Assembly (NCBI GenBank): GCA_964590755.1
Contig: CAZPYK010000042.1
Location: 1-13,444 of the forward strand
Reading direction: 5' to 3'
Length of the DNA: 13,444 bases
Origin: CAG-390 sp964590755
GTDB taxonomy: Bacteria; Bacillota; Clostridia; Oscillospirales; CAG-272
How positions within the stretch are numbered: position 1 is the stretch's first letter; each line of letters begins with the position of its first letter. The position numbers were made by a program, and so were the translations under genes. The notes beneath the pieces are model-generated. The model was not told where the DNA came from. It ran no database searches and saw nothing but the letters and a program-made list of their open reading frames with translations. Below, in pieces: positions 5,427 through 13,442 of the stretch.

Positions 5427-5456
5427 TTTACAATATAATATGTGATGTGATATAAT
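5427..5456 (+). promoter_or_regulatory. Promoter of the P-type ATPase gene
   Basis: TTTACA at 5427-5432 and TATAAT at 5451-5456, spacing 18 bp. The predicted start near 5463 leaves a leader of about 148 nt before the ATG at 5611. Confidence 0.75.
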
Positions 5457-5462
5457 AGTGTA

Positions 5463-5610
5463 GAGATCAACTTTTTATCCGGTATGGTAAGGACCGATCG
5501 AAAAAGGCGCTTGCCGCGGCGCTCAGTCCGCGCGCAATGTCGCCGCGGCAAACGAAAGGAAGACCCCCTACGACCGTCCGTGTCGATCCGCGGGGGGCAT
5601 CACCACTGTT
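5463..5610 (+). promoter_or_regulatory. Long structured 5' leader of the ATPase mRNA (candidate cis-regulator)
   Basis: Pairings seen: GATCGA (5496-5501) with TCGATC (5583-5588) could close a multibranch structure. Inside are a perfect 11-bp stem (5511-5521 with 5541-5551) and CCCCC (5564-5568), able to pair with the G run at 5592-5597. CGGT/ACCG forms a small hairpin at about 5480-5495. The G run is the only purine-rich stretch near the start codon and lies 13-18 bases upstream, so access for ribosomes may depend on the fold. It matches no metal riboswitch consensus I can recall (M-box, yybP-ykoY, NiCo). Confidence 0.45.
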
Positions 5611-8127
5611 ATGAAGAAAAAAGAAAAGAGCTCCTCGCCGCTTGAGCCGATAAGGAAAAAGCTTGCGTCGGGCAAAAAAAGCAATAAGCCGCGCCCCGCG
5701 GCGGAGGTCGTGCGTTATACGCCCTCTCCCGATCGTGGGCTGACCGCCGAGCAGGTGGCAGGGCGCACCGAGGCGGGACTTTCAAACGCAGCGGTGGAAA
5801 AGACGACAAAATCCACCTCGAAAATAATCCTTTCCAACACCTTCACATATTTCAATATGATCTTCTTCGCCCTTGCGGCGGTGCTGCTCTTTGAGCAGTC
5901 CTACAACAACCTGAGCTTTCTTGCCGTCGTGTTCGTCAACACCGTCATCGGTATAGTCCAAGAGCTGAGAGCCAAAAAAACGCTCGAAAAGCTTTCGCTT
6001 ATTTCGGCGCCGCTGACAAAGGTGATACGCGACGGCCGCGAGGAGAGCGTAACGAGCGAATCTTTGGTGCTGGACGACATAGTCATCTTCGAAGCGGGCA
6101 ACCAGATAACCGCCGACGCGGTGATATGCGACGGCGAGCTCAACGTCAACGAGGCTCTGGTCACCGGCGAATCGGACGAAATAAAAAAGCGCGCGGGGGA
6201 TGCGTTGCTTTCCGGCAGCTTTGTCGTGTCCGGTCGCTGTCGCGCACGGCTCGAAAAGGTCGGTCATGATTCCTTTGCCTCAAAGCTCATGCTCGACGCC
6301 AAAAAGATAAAAAAGAAGCAGCAACCCGGCATGATGAAATCGCTGACGTTGCTTATAAAGATCATAGGAATAATAATCATCCCCGTGTCGGTGCTGGTAT
6401 ATCTGAATCAGCACATAGTGCTCGGTCACGCAAGCAAACTGAGCATCGAAAGCACAGCCGCGTCGGTGATAGGAATGATCCCCGAGGGGCTCTATCTGCT
6501 GACCAGCGTGGCACTTGCGGTCAGCGTGATGCGTCTGGCGCAAAAAAAGACTCTGGTGCACGACATGAAATGCATCGAAACGCTGGCACGCGTCGATGTT
6601 ATCTGCGTCGACAAGACCGGAACCGTCACCGAACCGGACATGCATGTAAAATCGATAGTTTCGCTTGACGACTCAAGCGACGACGCGCGGTATCTGACCG
6701 AGCGCCGAGTGCGCGAATTCGTGCTGAACATGACCGCCGACAACGCGACGATGCGCTCGCTCAAGGAATATTTCGACGACAAAAGAGATTTTCACCGCGC
6801 ACTGGCGATAAAGGGCTTTTCCTCCGAGACCAAATACAGCGCCGCCGCCTTTCGCGACGGAGCATATGTGCTCGGCGCGCCCGAATTCGTCCTGCGCGAC
6901 GGCTATGACGAGCTGCGCGAGATAATAGAGGAACACTCATCGGTCGGAGAGCGCGTGTTGCTCTTTGCCGAATATCGCTATCACCGCGGAAGCGGCGAGG
7001 ACATTTTTGCGGGAGGCAGTCTTGACGGCATCGTCATCCCCGAGGCTATCATCACGCTCGAAAACCGCGTTCGTCCCGAAGCAAAACGCACCTTTGAATA
7101 TTTCACCCGTCAAGGCGTGCGGATAAAGGTGATATCGGGAGACAACCCTCTGACCGTCTCGAAGGCGGCGGAGGCGGCGGGCATTCCCGACTCGGACAAA
7201 TTTATCGACGCCACACTGCTGAACAGCCGCGAAAAGCTTGAAAAAGGAATAAACGAATATAACGTTTTCGGCAGAGTCACACCGGAGCAGAAGCGGATGT
7301 TCGTGCTCGCGCTGAAAAAGGCGGGGCACACCGTTGCCATGACGGGCGACGGCGTCAACGACGTGCTTGCCCTTAAGGATGCCGATTGCAGCATTGCAAT
7401 GGCGTCGGGCAGCGACGCGGCGGCAAACGTTTCGGATCTTGTACTGCTCGATTCCAATTTTGCCTGCATGCCGTCGGTGGTCGCAGAAGGACGACGTGTG
7501 ATAAACAACATCGAACGCTCGGCGTCGCTCTTTTTGGTCAAGAACATCTTCTCCTTCATTTTGACCCTGTTGACACTTATCAGCTCCTCGCTCTATCCCT
7601 TCAAGCCGGCACAGCTGTCGCTGGTATCGGCGCTCATGATAGGCTTTCCCTCCTTCTGTTTGGCTCTCGAACCGAACACCAATATGGTCAAGGGGAAATT
7701 CCTGCGCAACGTTATGTTCAGGGCATTCCCGACCGCGCTGACGGCGGTCCTGCTCGTCGGCTTCTCGCTGATGTTCGCCGATGCCTTCGCGCTCACCCCC
7801 GAGCTGACCTCAACCATAGCCTTTTTGCTTTATTCCTTCGTGGCTTACATGATGCTCTATAAGGTCTGCAAGCCGATGAACCTGTTGCACAAGCTCCTCT
7901 TCGGCTCGATGGGACTGCTCTTTGTCTGTGCCGTCATCTTCATTCCCGAATGGTTCGATATAGCTCCGCTCACCTACGGCGGCACTCTGATATTGATCGC
8001 GCTGACGTTGCTCGCCTTCTCGGTCAGTTATGTCATAAGCTATATCTTCAACAATTTCGGCAGATGGGTGAACAACGTGCGCGATTTTGTTGCCCGCGAC
8101 ATAAAGGCGCACGAAAACGACAAATGA
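5611..8127 (+). CDS. P-type cation-transporting ATPase, CtpE/Exp7-like
   Basis: An 838-residue membrane pump that uses ATP to move a cation. It has the actuator motif TGES (185-188), the phosphorylated aspartate in DKTGT (D334), and the hinge TGDGVND (578-584). The intramembrane ion-site motif PEGL (291-294), in GMIPEGLYLLTSVALAV, resembles CtpE of Mycobacterium and Exp7 of Streptococcus. CtpE has been linked to calcium uptake, so calcium is the best guess; there are no N-terminal metal-binding CxxC domains, which argues against a heavy-metal pump. Hydrophobic segments are at about 75-120, 245-305 and several from about 640 to the end. The first 45 residues are lysine- and serine-rich. Start: the ATG at 5611 has no good Shine-Dalgarno sequence and no better in-frame start is visible. 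No clear terminator follows. Confidence 0.9.
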   Translation: MKKKEKSSSPLEPIRKKLASGKKSNKPRPAAEVVRYTPSPDRGLTAEQVAGRTEAGLSNAAVEKTTKSTSKIILSNTFTYFNMIFFALAAVLLFEQSYNNLSFLAVVFVNTVIGIVQELRAKKTLEKLSLISAPLTKVIRDGREESVTSESLVLDDIVIFEAGNQITADAVICDGELNVNEALVTGESDEIKKRAGDALLSGSFVVSGRCRARLEKVGHDSFASKLMLDAKKIKKKQQPGMMKSLTLLIKIIGIIIIPVSVLVYLNQHIVLGHASKLSIESTAASVIGMIPEGLYLLTSVALAVSVMRLAQKKTLVHDMKCIETLARVDVICVDKTGTVTEPDMHVKSIVSLDDSSDDARYLTERRVREFVLNMTADNATMRSLKEYFDDKRDFHRALAIKGFSSETKYSAAAFRDGAYVLGAPEFVLRDGYDELREIIEEHSSVGERVLLFAEYRYHRGSGEDIFAGGSLDGIVIPEAIITLENRVRPEAKRTFEYFTRQGVRIKVISGDNPLTVSKAAEAAGIPDSDKFIDATLLNSREKLEKGINEYNVFGRVTPEQKRMFVLALKKAGHTVAMTGDGVNDVLALKDADCSIAMASGSDAAANVSDLVLLDSNFACMPSVVAEGRRVINNIERSASLFLVKNIFSFILTLLTLISSSLYPFKPAQLSLVSALMIGFPSFCLALEPNTNMVKGKFLRNVMFRAFPTALTAVLLVGFSLMFADAFALTPELTSTIAFLLYSFVAYMMLYKVCKPMNLLHKLLFGSMGLLFVCAVIFIPEWFDIAPLTYGGTLILIALTLLAFSVSYVISYIFNNFGRWVNNVRDFVARDIKAHENDK

Positions 8128-8154
8128 CGGCGCGTCAAAATTGCCCGCAAGCCC

Positions 8155-8183
8155 TTGACATTTTGAAAATTTAAGACTATAAT
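8155..8183 (+). promoter_or_regulatory. Promoter of the phosphoribosyltransferase gene
   Basis: TTGACA at 8155-8160 and TATAAT at 8178-8183, spacing 17 bp, both consensus. It begins 28 bp after the ATPase stop codon, so the next gene is expressed independently. The leader contains a GCCGCC-TCGC-GGCGGC hairpin at 8236-8251. Confidence 0.85.
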
Positions 8184-8266
8184 GTAAAATGTAAAACAAA
8201 GCCATATTCTCGCAAAAATAAAAATCAATGCTTTTGCCGCCTCGCGGCGGCGGAACGGAGTCGGAT

Positions 8267-8824
8267 ATGCTGTATCATAAAATGAAAATCGCGGGGCTGG
8301 ACCGCGCACTTCCCCTCTGCCCCCTCAACGATGAGCTCTACATCGGTGCCTTTATCATCTTCGGAGACCCCGAACTCACCACCGCCTGCGCCGAGCGGCT
8401 TCTCGCCCGCGCACCGGAATACGATTATATCATCACCGCCGAGGCGAAGGGCATACCGCTGGCGCATGAAATGGCAAGGCTTGCCGGAAATCAAAAATAT
8501 TTCGTCGCACGCAAGGGTCCAAAGCTTTACATGACCGGAGTGCTTGAGGTCTCCGACCGCTCGATAACCACCGCCAAGGAGCAAAAGCTCTGCCTTGATA
8601 CCGCCGACGCCGAGCTGATGAAGGGAAAACGCATACTCATAGTCGACGATGTCATCTCCACCGGCGGCTCGTTGCACGCGCTCGAAAAGCTGGTCACCGA
8701 GGCGGGCGGCATTATCTGCGGACGCATGGCGATCCTCGCCGAGGGCGACGCGCAGGAGAGAGACGACCTCGTATACCTTGAAAAGCTTCCTCTCTTCAAC
8801 GCCCGCGGTGATATCATCGGCTGA
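8267..8824 (+). CDS. Adenine-type phosphoribosyltransferase
   Basis: A 185-residue type I phosphoribosyltransferase. The PRPP-binding loop is seen in ILIVDDVISTGGS near residues 124-136, and a hood/core segment YDYIITAEAKGIPLAHEMA at about residues 46-64 resembles adenine phosphoribosyltransferase, which makes AMP from adenine and PRPP in the cytoplasm. Xanthine or another base is not excluded. The start at 8267 has GGAG (8257-8260) at good spacing; an in-frame ATG at 8228 lies before the leader hairpin and has no ribosome-binding site. The adenine could come from the SAH nucleosidase encoded at 10531. It is transcribed alone from its own promoter. Confidence 0.85.
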   Translation: MLYHKMKIAGLDRALPLCPLNDELYIGAFIIFGDPELTTACAERLLARAPEYDYIITAEAKGIPLAHEMARLAGNQKYFVARKGPKLYMTGVLEVSDRSITTAKEQKLCLDTADAELMKGKRILIVDDVISTGGSLHALEKLVTEAGGIICGRMAILAEGDAQERDDLVYLEKLPLFNARGDIIG

Positions 8825-8880
8825 TGACGCCGAAAAGGTCGCGACTTTTGTAAATTTTTTTGCAATATTTTCTTATAATA

Positions 8881-8909
8881 TTGACACACAATAAAAAACG
8901 TGATATAAT
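8881..8909 (+). promoter_or_regulatory. Promoter of secG
   Basis: TTGACA at 8881-8886 and TATAAT at 8904-8909, spacing 17 bp, both consensus. The leader of about 100 nt can form a hairpin closed by GCTCCG (8936-8941) and CGGAGC (8980-8985). Confidence 0.85.
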
Positions 8910-9014
8910 ACGATATATTTGCTGCGCATCGTATCGCTCCGCCGTCTGAAAAGAGTCAGCGAGGCACAAACGGACGCGACGGAGCGTAAGTATAAGTTTC
9001 GGAGGATAATGAAA

Positions 9015-9257
9015 ATGACAGCTTTTGAAATCGTTATGGGGATCATCCTTATCGTCATGGCTCTCTTTCTTGTGGTGTCCGTGCTGCTTCAGTCCGGAAA
9101 CGACAAAAGGCTGTCCGGCGCCATCGCCGGCGGAGCCGATACCTTCCTCGGAAAGAACAGAGGAAGCAGACTTGACAAGCTGCTCAACGTTCTGACGCCC
9201 ATAGTTGCCGTGGCTTTTGCCATTGCCGTCATCGTTATGTACGTTGTTGTTTCCTAA
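9015..9257 (+). CDS. secG: Protein translocase subunit SecG
   Basis: An 80-residue inner-membrane protein of the SecYEG channel. Two transmembrane segments (about residues 4-24 and 56-79) flank a cytoplasmic loop with the family pattern LLQSGND..LSGAIAGGADTFLGKNRG, which is diagnostic. GGAGG at 9001-9005 gives nine bases of spacing to the ATG at 9015; the ATG at 9009 is too close, and the frame open to 8919 overlaps the leader and promoter start. In many Firmicutes secG is followed by rnr and smpB; here it stands alone with its own promoter and terminator. Confidence 0.9.
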   Translation: MTAFEIVMGIILIVMALFLVVSVLLQSGNDKRLSGAIAGGADTFLGKNRGSRLDKLLNVLTPIVAVAFAIAVIVMYVVVS

Positions 9258-9267
9258 GCTTGAACTC

Positions 9268-9321
9268 AAAGCGTCAAAACGGGCTGTTTCACTCGCGTGA
9301 GACGGCCCGTTTTGCTTTTTT
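9268..9321 (+). terminator. Terminator of secG
   Basis: AAAACGGGC (9276-9284) pairs with GCCCGTTTT (9305-9313). An inner GTTTCAC/GTGAGAC stem is capped by TCGC, and outer AAAGC/GCTTT can add pairs. Six T residues follow (9316-9321). A strong intrinsic terminator. Confidence 0.9.
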
Positions 9322-9333
9322 ACAAAAAAACGG

Positions 9334-9362
9334 TTGACACACGCCGCAGAGTAATATATAAT
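9334..9362 (+). promoter_or_regulatory. Promoter of the luxS operon
   Basis: TTGACA at 9334-9339 and TATAAT at 9357-9362, spacing 17 bp, in an AT-rich ATATATAATATATAATA tract that offers alternative -10 boxes. It starts 13 bp after the secG terminator and probably serves all four genes to 12949. Confidence 0.85.
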
Positions 9363-9403
9363 ATATAATACTCATTTGCAATATTACCGAACGGAGCTAC
9401 AGC

Positions 9404-9958
9404 ATGCAGGATCTCACAAGCCCTTATGAATATGTGGTCGGTCAAAAGAAGACCGCCTCGCTTCGTCTGCGACGTGCGGGGCTTATCGCTCTTTATATAC
9501 TTTTCCCGATAGTCGTGCTCGTCGTCGTGGCGACCTCGCGCGTCGGCTCGCTCTTTGCGCCGCTTTGCGCCTTTCTTGCCATTGCGACCTGGATGCTGGT
9601 CTTCTTCACATGGCGCTATGTCTCAGTCGAATACGAATACACCGTGGTATCGGGCAGACTGACATTTTCCAAGATCTACGGCGGACGCTCTCGAAAAAAG
9701 GTGCTTGAGCTGATGCTTCGCGACGCGGATCGCATCGCGCCGCTCACCGACGATGCCGTGCGTGAGCTCTCTCGCTCCGGTCTTGACAAGACATACAGCG
9801 CTCTGTCGGCACCCGATGCGGAGGACGCGTATTTTATGACCTTCAAAGCTCCGAGCGGTGAGCGGTGCGTTTTTTATTTCGAGGCGACCGCGCAGATGCT
9901 TAAGCTCTGCCGCTTTTACAACGCCTCATCCACCGTTGTGACAAAGGTGAGGTTCTGA
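9404..9958 (+). CDS. Small two-helix membrane protein of unknown function
   Basis: A 184-residue protein. A short basic N-terminus is followed by two hydrophobic segments (about 26-46 and 50-70) and a soluble C-terminal half (about 75-184) that looks cytoplasmic. The segment YEYTVVSGRLTFSKIYGGRSRKKVLEL resembles the strand pattern of bacterial PH-like domains in two-helix membrane proteins. From memory it resembles the clostridial family DUF6106, but I cannot confirm this. It is the first gene of the operon with luxS: the luxS ribosome-binding site lies within its last codons and only four bases separate them, so the two are translationally coupled. No function is assigned. Confidence 0.75.
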   Translation: MQDLTSPYEYVVGQKKTASLRLRRAGLIALYILFPIVVLVVVATSRVGSLFAPLCAFLAIATWMLVFFTWRYVSVEYEYTVVSGRLTFSKIYGGRSRKKVLELMLRDADRIAPLTDDAVRELSRSGLDKTYSALSAPDAEDAYFMTFKAPSGERCVFYFEATAQMLKLCRFYNASSTVVTKVRF

Positions 9959-9962
9959 ACGA

Positions 9963-10487
9963 ATGAAGCACGAAAATGCAAAAACGACCGCAAAAGACAC
10001 ACGAATCCGCAGCTTTGCGGTCGATCACGACACGCTCGTGCCGGGGATCTATGTCAGCCGCCGCGACGGCGACGCGGTGACATACGACCTGCGCATGCGC
10101 CGCCCCAACGGCGGAGATTATCTCTCCCCGCTTGCGGCACATTCGCTTGAGCATATGCTTGCGACCTATCTGCGCGCGGGGAGGCTGGGCGAGCGCGTGA
10201 TATATGTCGGTCCCATGGGTTGTCGCACCGGATTTTATCTCATCATGCGGCAAGCGGCGGACGAAACGCTTGATGCGCTGAACGCCGCGGTGCTTTGCGA
10301 GCTCACAGCGGTGCTTGAGAGGATCGTCGCGCACGAGGGCGGCATGCCCGGCGCACACCGCCGCGAATGCGGAAATTACCGCTCGCTGTCGGTCACCGCC
10401 GCAAAGAACGAAGCGCAAAGATATCTCTCTGTCCTGCGCTCGTCGGAGCAAAGCTTCGAATACATCTCGGCGGACGAGGGAATATAA
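9963..10487 (+). CDS. luxS: S-ribosylhomocysteine lyase LuxS
   Basis: A 174-residue cytoplasmic metalloenzyme that splits S-ribosylhomocysteine into homocysteine and 4,5-dihydroxypentane-2,3-dione, the AI-2 precursor. Metal ligands are H60 and H64 in HSLEH and C136 in ECGNYR; the catalytic residues are E63 and C87 in GPMGCRTGFYL. It is of the clostridial type (VPGIYVSRRDGD near residues 26-37) rather than the Bacillus type. It is slightly longer than the usual 150-160 residues because of an extra N-terminus of about 12 residues. The ribosome-binding site is GGTGAGG (9946-9952) inside the preceding gene. The next gene supplies its substrate, so the pair completes S-adenosylhomocysteine recycling. 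Confidence 0.95.
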   Translation: MKHENAKTTAKDTRIRSFAVDHDTLVPGIYVSRRDGDAVTYDLRMRRPNGGDYLSPLAAHSLEHMLATYLRAGRLGERVIYVGPMGCRTGFYLIMRQAADETLDALNAAVLCELTAVLERIVAHEGGMPGAHRRECGNYRSLSVTAAKNEAQRYLSVLRSSEQSFEYISADEGI

Positions 10488-10530
10488 ACTTGACGGACGA
10501 TAATAACAAAACGACAGAGGTATACATGCT

Positions 10531-11226
10531 ATGATAGGCATAATCGGAGCCATGGAGTGCGAGGTCGCGCTCCTTATCGAAAAAATGAATAACAAAAGCT
10601 CGCAAAAGGTCGGCAAACAGACCTTTTGGGTGGGCAATATATCCGGGTGCGAATGCGTCGTGACAAGATGCGGCGCGGGCTTGGTCAACGCCGCCACCGC
10701 CGCGGTGATAATGGCGGCACACTTCTCGCCCTCGGCGATCGTCAACGTCGGAGTCGGCGGCGGGCTTGCGCCCGACCTCGACATCGGAGACATGGTGATC
10801 GCGCGCACTCTTTGCTGTCACGATCTCGACTACGGGATACTGGGAGACGTTCGCGGAACGATATTCTATCCCGACGGCGAGGAGATACGATTGCTTCCCA
10901 CCGACGAGCGCGTAAGCCTTGCGCTGCTCAACGCGGCGCGGGACGCGGGCTTTCGCTGTCGCGAGGGCGTGATCGCCTCGGGAGACCTTTTCGTCTCAAG
11001 CTCGGAAAAACGCGCGGATATTCGCGAGGCGTTCGGAGCCGACATCTGCGAAATGGAAGGCGCGGCGATAGCTCAAGCACTCTACTCGTTGGGCGTTCCC
11101 TATGCCGTGCTGCGCTCGGTATCCGACCGCGCCGACGGCGATGCCCCGGCGAGCTTTGAGCACTTTGCCGTCGAAAGCGCCGAACGCGCCGCCGCGGTCC
11201 TTATGACCGCGCTGGAAAAGCTTTAA
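10531..11226 (+). CDS. mtnN: 5'-methylthioadenosine/S-adenosylhomocysteine nucleosidase
   Basis: A 231-residue enzyme that hydrolyses S-adenosylhomocysteine to S-ribosylhomocysteine plus adenine, and methylthioadenosine to methylthioribose plus adenine. It aligns with E. coli MtnN (Pfs): the start MIGIIGAMECEV holds catalytic E11 (E12 in E. coli), CEMEGAAIA holds the ribose-binding glutamate (E174 equivalent), and VSDRAD holds the catalytic aspartate (D197 equivalent). SGDLF is also conserved. AGAGG (10516-10520) is ten bases upstream of the ATG; an ATG at 10525 is out of frame and stops at once. It lies 43 bp after luxS with no terminator between. Confidence 0.95.
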   Translation: MIGIIGAMECEVALLIEKMNNKSSQKVGKQTFWVGNISGCECVVTRCGAGLVNAATAAVIMAAHFSPSAIVNVGVGGGLAPDLDIGDMVIARTLCCHDLDYGILGDVRGTIFYPDGEEIRLLPTDERVSLALLNAARDAGFRCREGVIASGDLFVSSSEKRADIREAFGADICEMEGAAIAQALYSLGVPYAVLRSVSDRADGDAPASFEHFAVESAERAAAVLMTALEKL

Positions 11227-11254
11227 GCAGAATAATTTTTCGGGAGAGTTCATC

Positions 11255-12949
11255 ATGCCAAAAGTAGTATATCACGAATGCAGAAAAATAGAAAATATAC
11301 GCTCCGCTCTTCGCGCCAGCGAACGCCTTTACGGTGACCGCCTCGCGTTTATGCAAAAGACGGACGGCGAATACAAGACCATAACATATTCGCGCTTTCG
11401 CGACATGTACGAGGCGCTGGGCACCGAGCTGTGGGCTCGCGGGCTTGCGGGCAAGCGGATCATAGTCACCGGCGACAACTGCCTTGATTGGGCGACCGTC
11501 TATATCGCCACCGTGTCGGGGTTGGGCGTTATCGTGCCCGCCGACAAAGAATTGCCCGCCGAGGAGCTGGCAAACATCGCCGAGATAAGCGAGGCGGCGG
11601 CGATATTCTACTCTCCCCGCCTTGCCGCAAAGGTCGCCGCGTTGCCCGACAGCATCGCAAAGTATTCCTTTGCCGACGTGCCCTCTCTCATCGAATCGGG
11701 CAGTCGCCGCCTGCAGGACGGCGAGCGCGATTATCTGCGCGCATATATCGACCCCGACGCCATGACCGCTCTCATCTTCACCTCCGGTACCACCGGGACC
11801 TCGAAGGGCGTAATGCTTTCACACCGCAACATCTGCTTCAACCTCAGCGAAGTGGCGCAAATGGCTTACATCGGACCGGAGGAGATCTTTCTCTCCATCC
11901 TGCCGATGCACCACGTTTACGAATGCACCTGCGGCTTTCTCTTCCCGCTCTCGCGCGGCTGCTGCGTGGCGTTCTCCGAGGGTCTGCGCTATATCACGCG
12001 CAACATGCAGGAGATAAGACCCACCATCGTTTGCTGTGTTCCCATTCTGCTTGAAACCATATATCACAAGATATGGATGAACATCCGCCGCAAGGGTATA
12101 GAAAAGAAGGTCAACACCGCGCTCAAGCTCACCCGACATGCCGGAGACAAGCTCAAGCGCCGCGTTTTTGCCGAGATACACGACTCGCTCGGCGGCAGGA
12201 TCCGCTGGTTCATCTGCGGCGGCGCCGCGGCGGATCCCGATGTCATACGCGGTCTGGGCGAATTCGGACTTCTGGCGCTCCAGGGCTACGGACTCACCGA
12301 ATGCGCGCCGCTCGCCGCCATCAACAAGGATGATTTCCACCGCCCGGACGCGGCGGGGCTTGCCACTCCCAACGGTGTGCTGGACATATACGATGTTCAG
12401 GACGACGGCACCGGAGAGATCAGATACAAGGGCGACAACGTTATGCTCGGCTATTATCGCAACCCCGAGCTCACCGCCGAGGTCATTCGCGACGGCTGGT
12501 TCTACACCGGAGACCTCGGATATATCGACAACGACGGTTTTTTGCATATAACCGGCAGAAAAAAGAATGTCATCGTCACTCCCGGCGGCAAAAACATCTT
12601 CCCCGAAGAGCTTGAGACCTATCTTTGCCGCAACAATTTCATCTCCGAGGCAGTGGTCGTCGGCTATTTCAACGACGGACGCGGCGCGTGGGATATCGTC
12701 GCGGTGCTCTACCCCGACGACGCCGCCTTCACCGAGGCTTACGGCAGAGGCTATTCGCAAGGACAGGTCGAGGCAGAGTTCTCCCGCGCGGTGGACGAGG
12801 TCAATTCCATCGTGCAGCATTACAAAAAAATAACCATGTATATCGTGCGCAAAAACGAATTCCCCAAGAATTCCTCGCGCAAGATCAAACGCGCCGGCAT
12901 CGCCGAGGAATCCGAACCGGAATACCGCAAAAAACTCGTCCGCGCTTGA
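11255..12949 (+). CDS. AMP-forming acyl-CoA synthetase (long-chain fatty acid type)
   Basis: A 564-residue member of the adenylate-forming (ANL) superfamily, which activates a carboxylic acid as acyl-AMP and transfers it to CoA. Motifs in order: the P-loop TSGTTGTSKG (176-185), GYGLTE (344-349), YTGD (417-420), GRKKNVIVTPGGKNIFPEE in the hinge region, and catalytic lysine K543 in SSRKIKR. The overall layout, with LPMHHVYECT in the middle, fits long-chain fatty acid-CoA ligases; the exact acid is unknown. GGGAG at 11242-11246 precedes the ATG. The gene starts 28 bp after the nucleosidase gene and is probably the last of the operon. I see no strong terminator after it. Confidence 0.9.
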   Translation: MPKVVYHECRKIENIRSALRASERLYGDRLAFMQKTDGEYKTITYSRFRDMYEALGTELWARGLAGKRIIVTGDNCLDWATVYIATVSGLGVIVPADKELPAEELANIAEISEAAAIFYSPRLAAKVAALPDSIAKYSFADVPSLIESGSRRLQDGERDYLRAYIDPDAMTALIFTSGTTGTSKGVMLSHRNICFNLSEVAQMAYIGPEEIFLSILPMHHVYECTCGFLFPLSRGCCVAFSEGLRYITRNMQEIRPTIVCCVPILLETIYHKIWMNIRRKGIEKKVNTALKLTRHAGDKLKRRVFAEIHDSLGGRIRWFICGGAAADPDVIRGLGEFGLLALQGYGLTECAPLAAINKDDFHRPDAAGLATPNGVLDIYDVQDDGTGEIRYKGDNVMLGYYRNPELTAEVIRDGWFYTGDLGYIDNDGFLHITGRKKNVIVTPGGKNIFPEELETYLCRNNFISEAVVVGYFNDGRGAWDIVAVLYPDDAAFTEAYGRGYSQGQVEAEFSRAVDEVNSIVQHYKKITMYIVRKNEFPKNSSRKIKRAGIAEESEPEYRKKLVRA

Positions 12950-12973
12950 TTTAAACTCGGGTGGCGCTTTTTA

Positions 12974-13195
12974 AACTCGGGTGGCGTTTCTGCGATATCT
13001 GATCTTTATACCTCGATGGTGAAGGATTGCGTTATCATATCCGCTATACCAATATAGTAAGCACGGAACATTTAGTTTTTTTAGACCTCGGGTGGCATTG
13101 GATCTATATCCGAACTTCATACCCCGACCGTGGATAACTTCGATATCATATCTACTATACCAATTTGGTTGGGCACGGAACATTATCAACTATCA
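12974..13195 (+). repeat. Two diverged tandem units of about 110 bp
   Basis: Units of about 12974-13083 and 13084-13195 each run from CTCGGGTGGC through TATCATATC..CTATACCAAT to GCACGGAACATT. Just before them TTTAAACTCGGGTGGCG is itself duplicated (12954 and 12970). The pair produces a spurious 72-residue minus-strand frame that repeats itself. A related inverted copy lies at 5056-5105. Confidence 0.75.
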
Positions 13196-13442
13196 AATCT
13201 TGCAATCCATCCGTCCGTGCCGTAGGGCGGGGAGATCATATTTATCTTTGGAGTTCAAATGCGAAAGCATTTGAACTCGCGGCTCGGTAACCGATGAAAA
13301 AATCTTATCTATCTAAATTCCGAGCCGTTGCTCCCGCCGGAAGATAAAAATCTTGCAATCCACACGGCTACATCGTAGGGGCGAACTGTGTTCGCCCGTC
13401 GAGAAACGGTGTTGCGGGCGACCACAGGTCGCCCCTACGGGA
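13195..13442 (+). repeat. 240-bp composite repeat, copy 2 (with GNRA-capped copy E)
   Basis: Same module order and orientation as 4744-4983. It includes the GAGTTCAAATGC-GAAA-GCATTTGAACTC stem at 13251-13278, the CCGCCGGAAGATAAAAATCTT module, and the terminal GTAGGGGCGA/TCGCCCCTAC palindrome at about 13375-13439. The element may continue past the window edge. Confidence 0.85.

Noticed and set aside
8228..8266. Upstream start for the phosphoribosyltransferase
   Set aside because: It would place a GC hairpin inside the coding region and lacks a ribosome-binding site; the ATG at 8267 has one.
8833..8861. Terminator after the phosphoribosyltransferase (AAAAG..CTTTT then a T run)
   Set aside because: The stem is five mostly A-T pairs and the T run is eleven bases away, too weak to call.
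12971..13189. 72-residue minus-strand protein with two internal repeats
   Set aside because: The internal repetition mirrors the DNA tandem repeat; no start signal or family resemblance.
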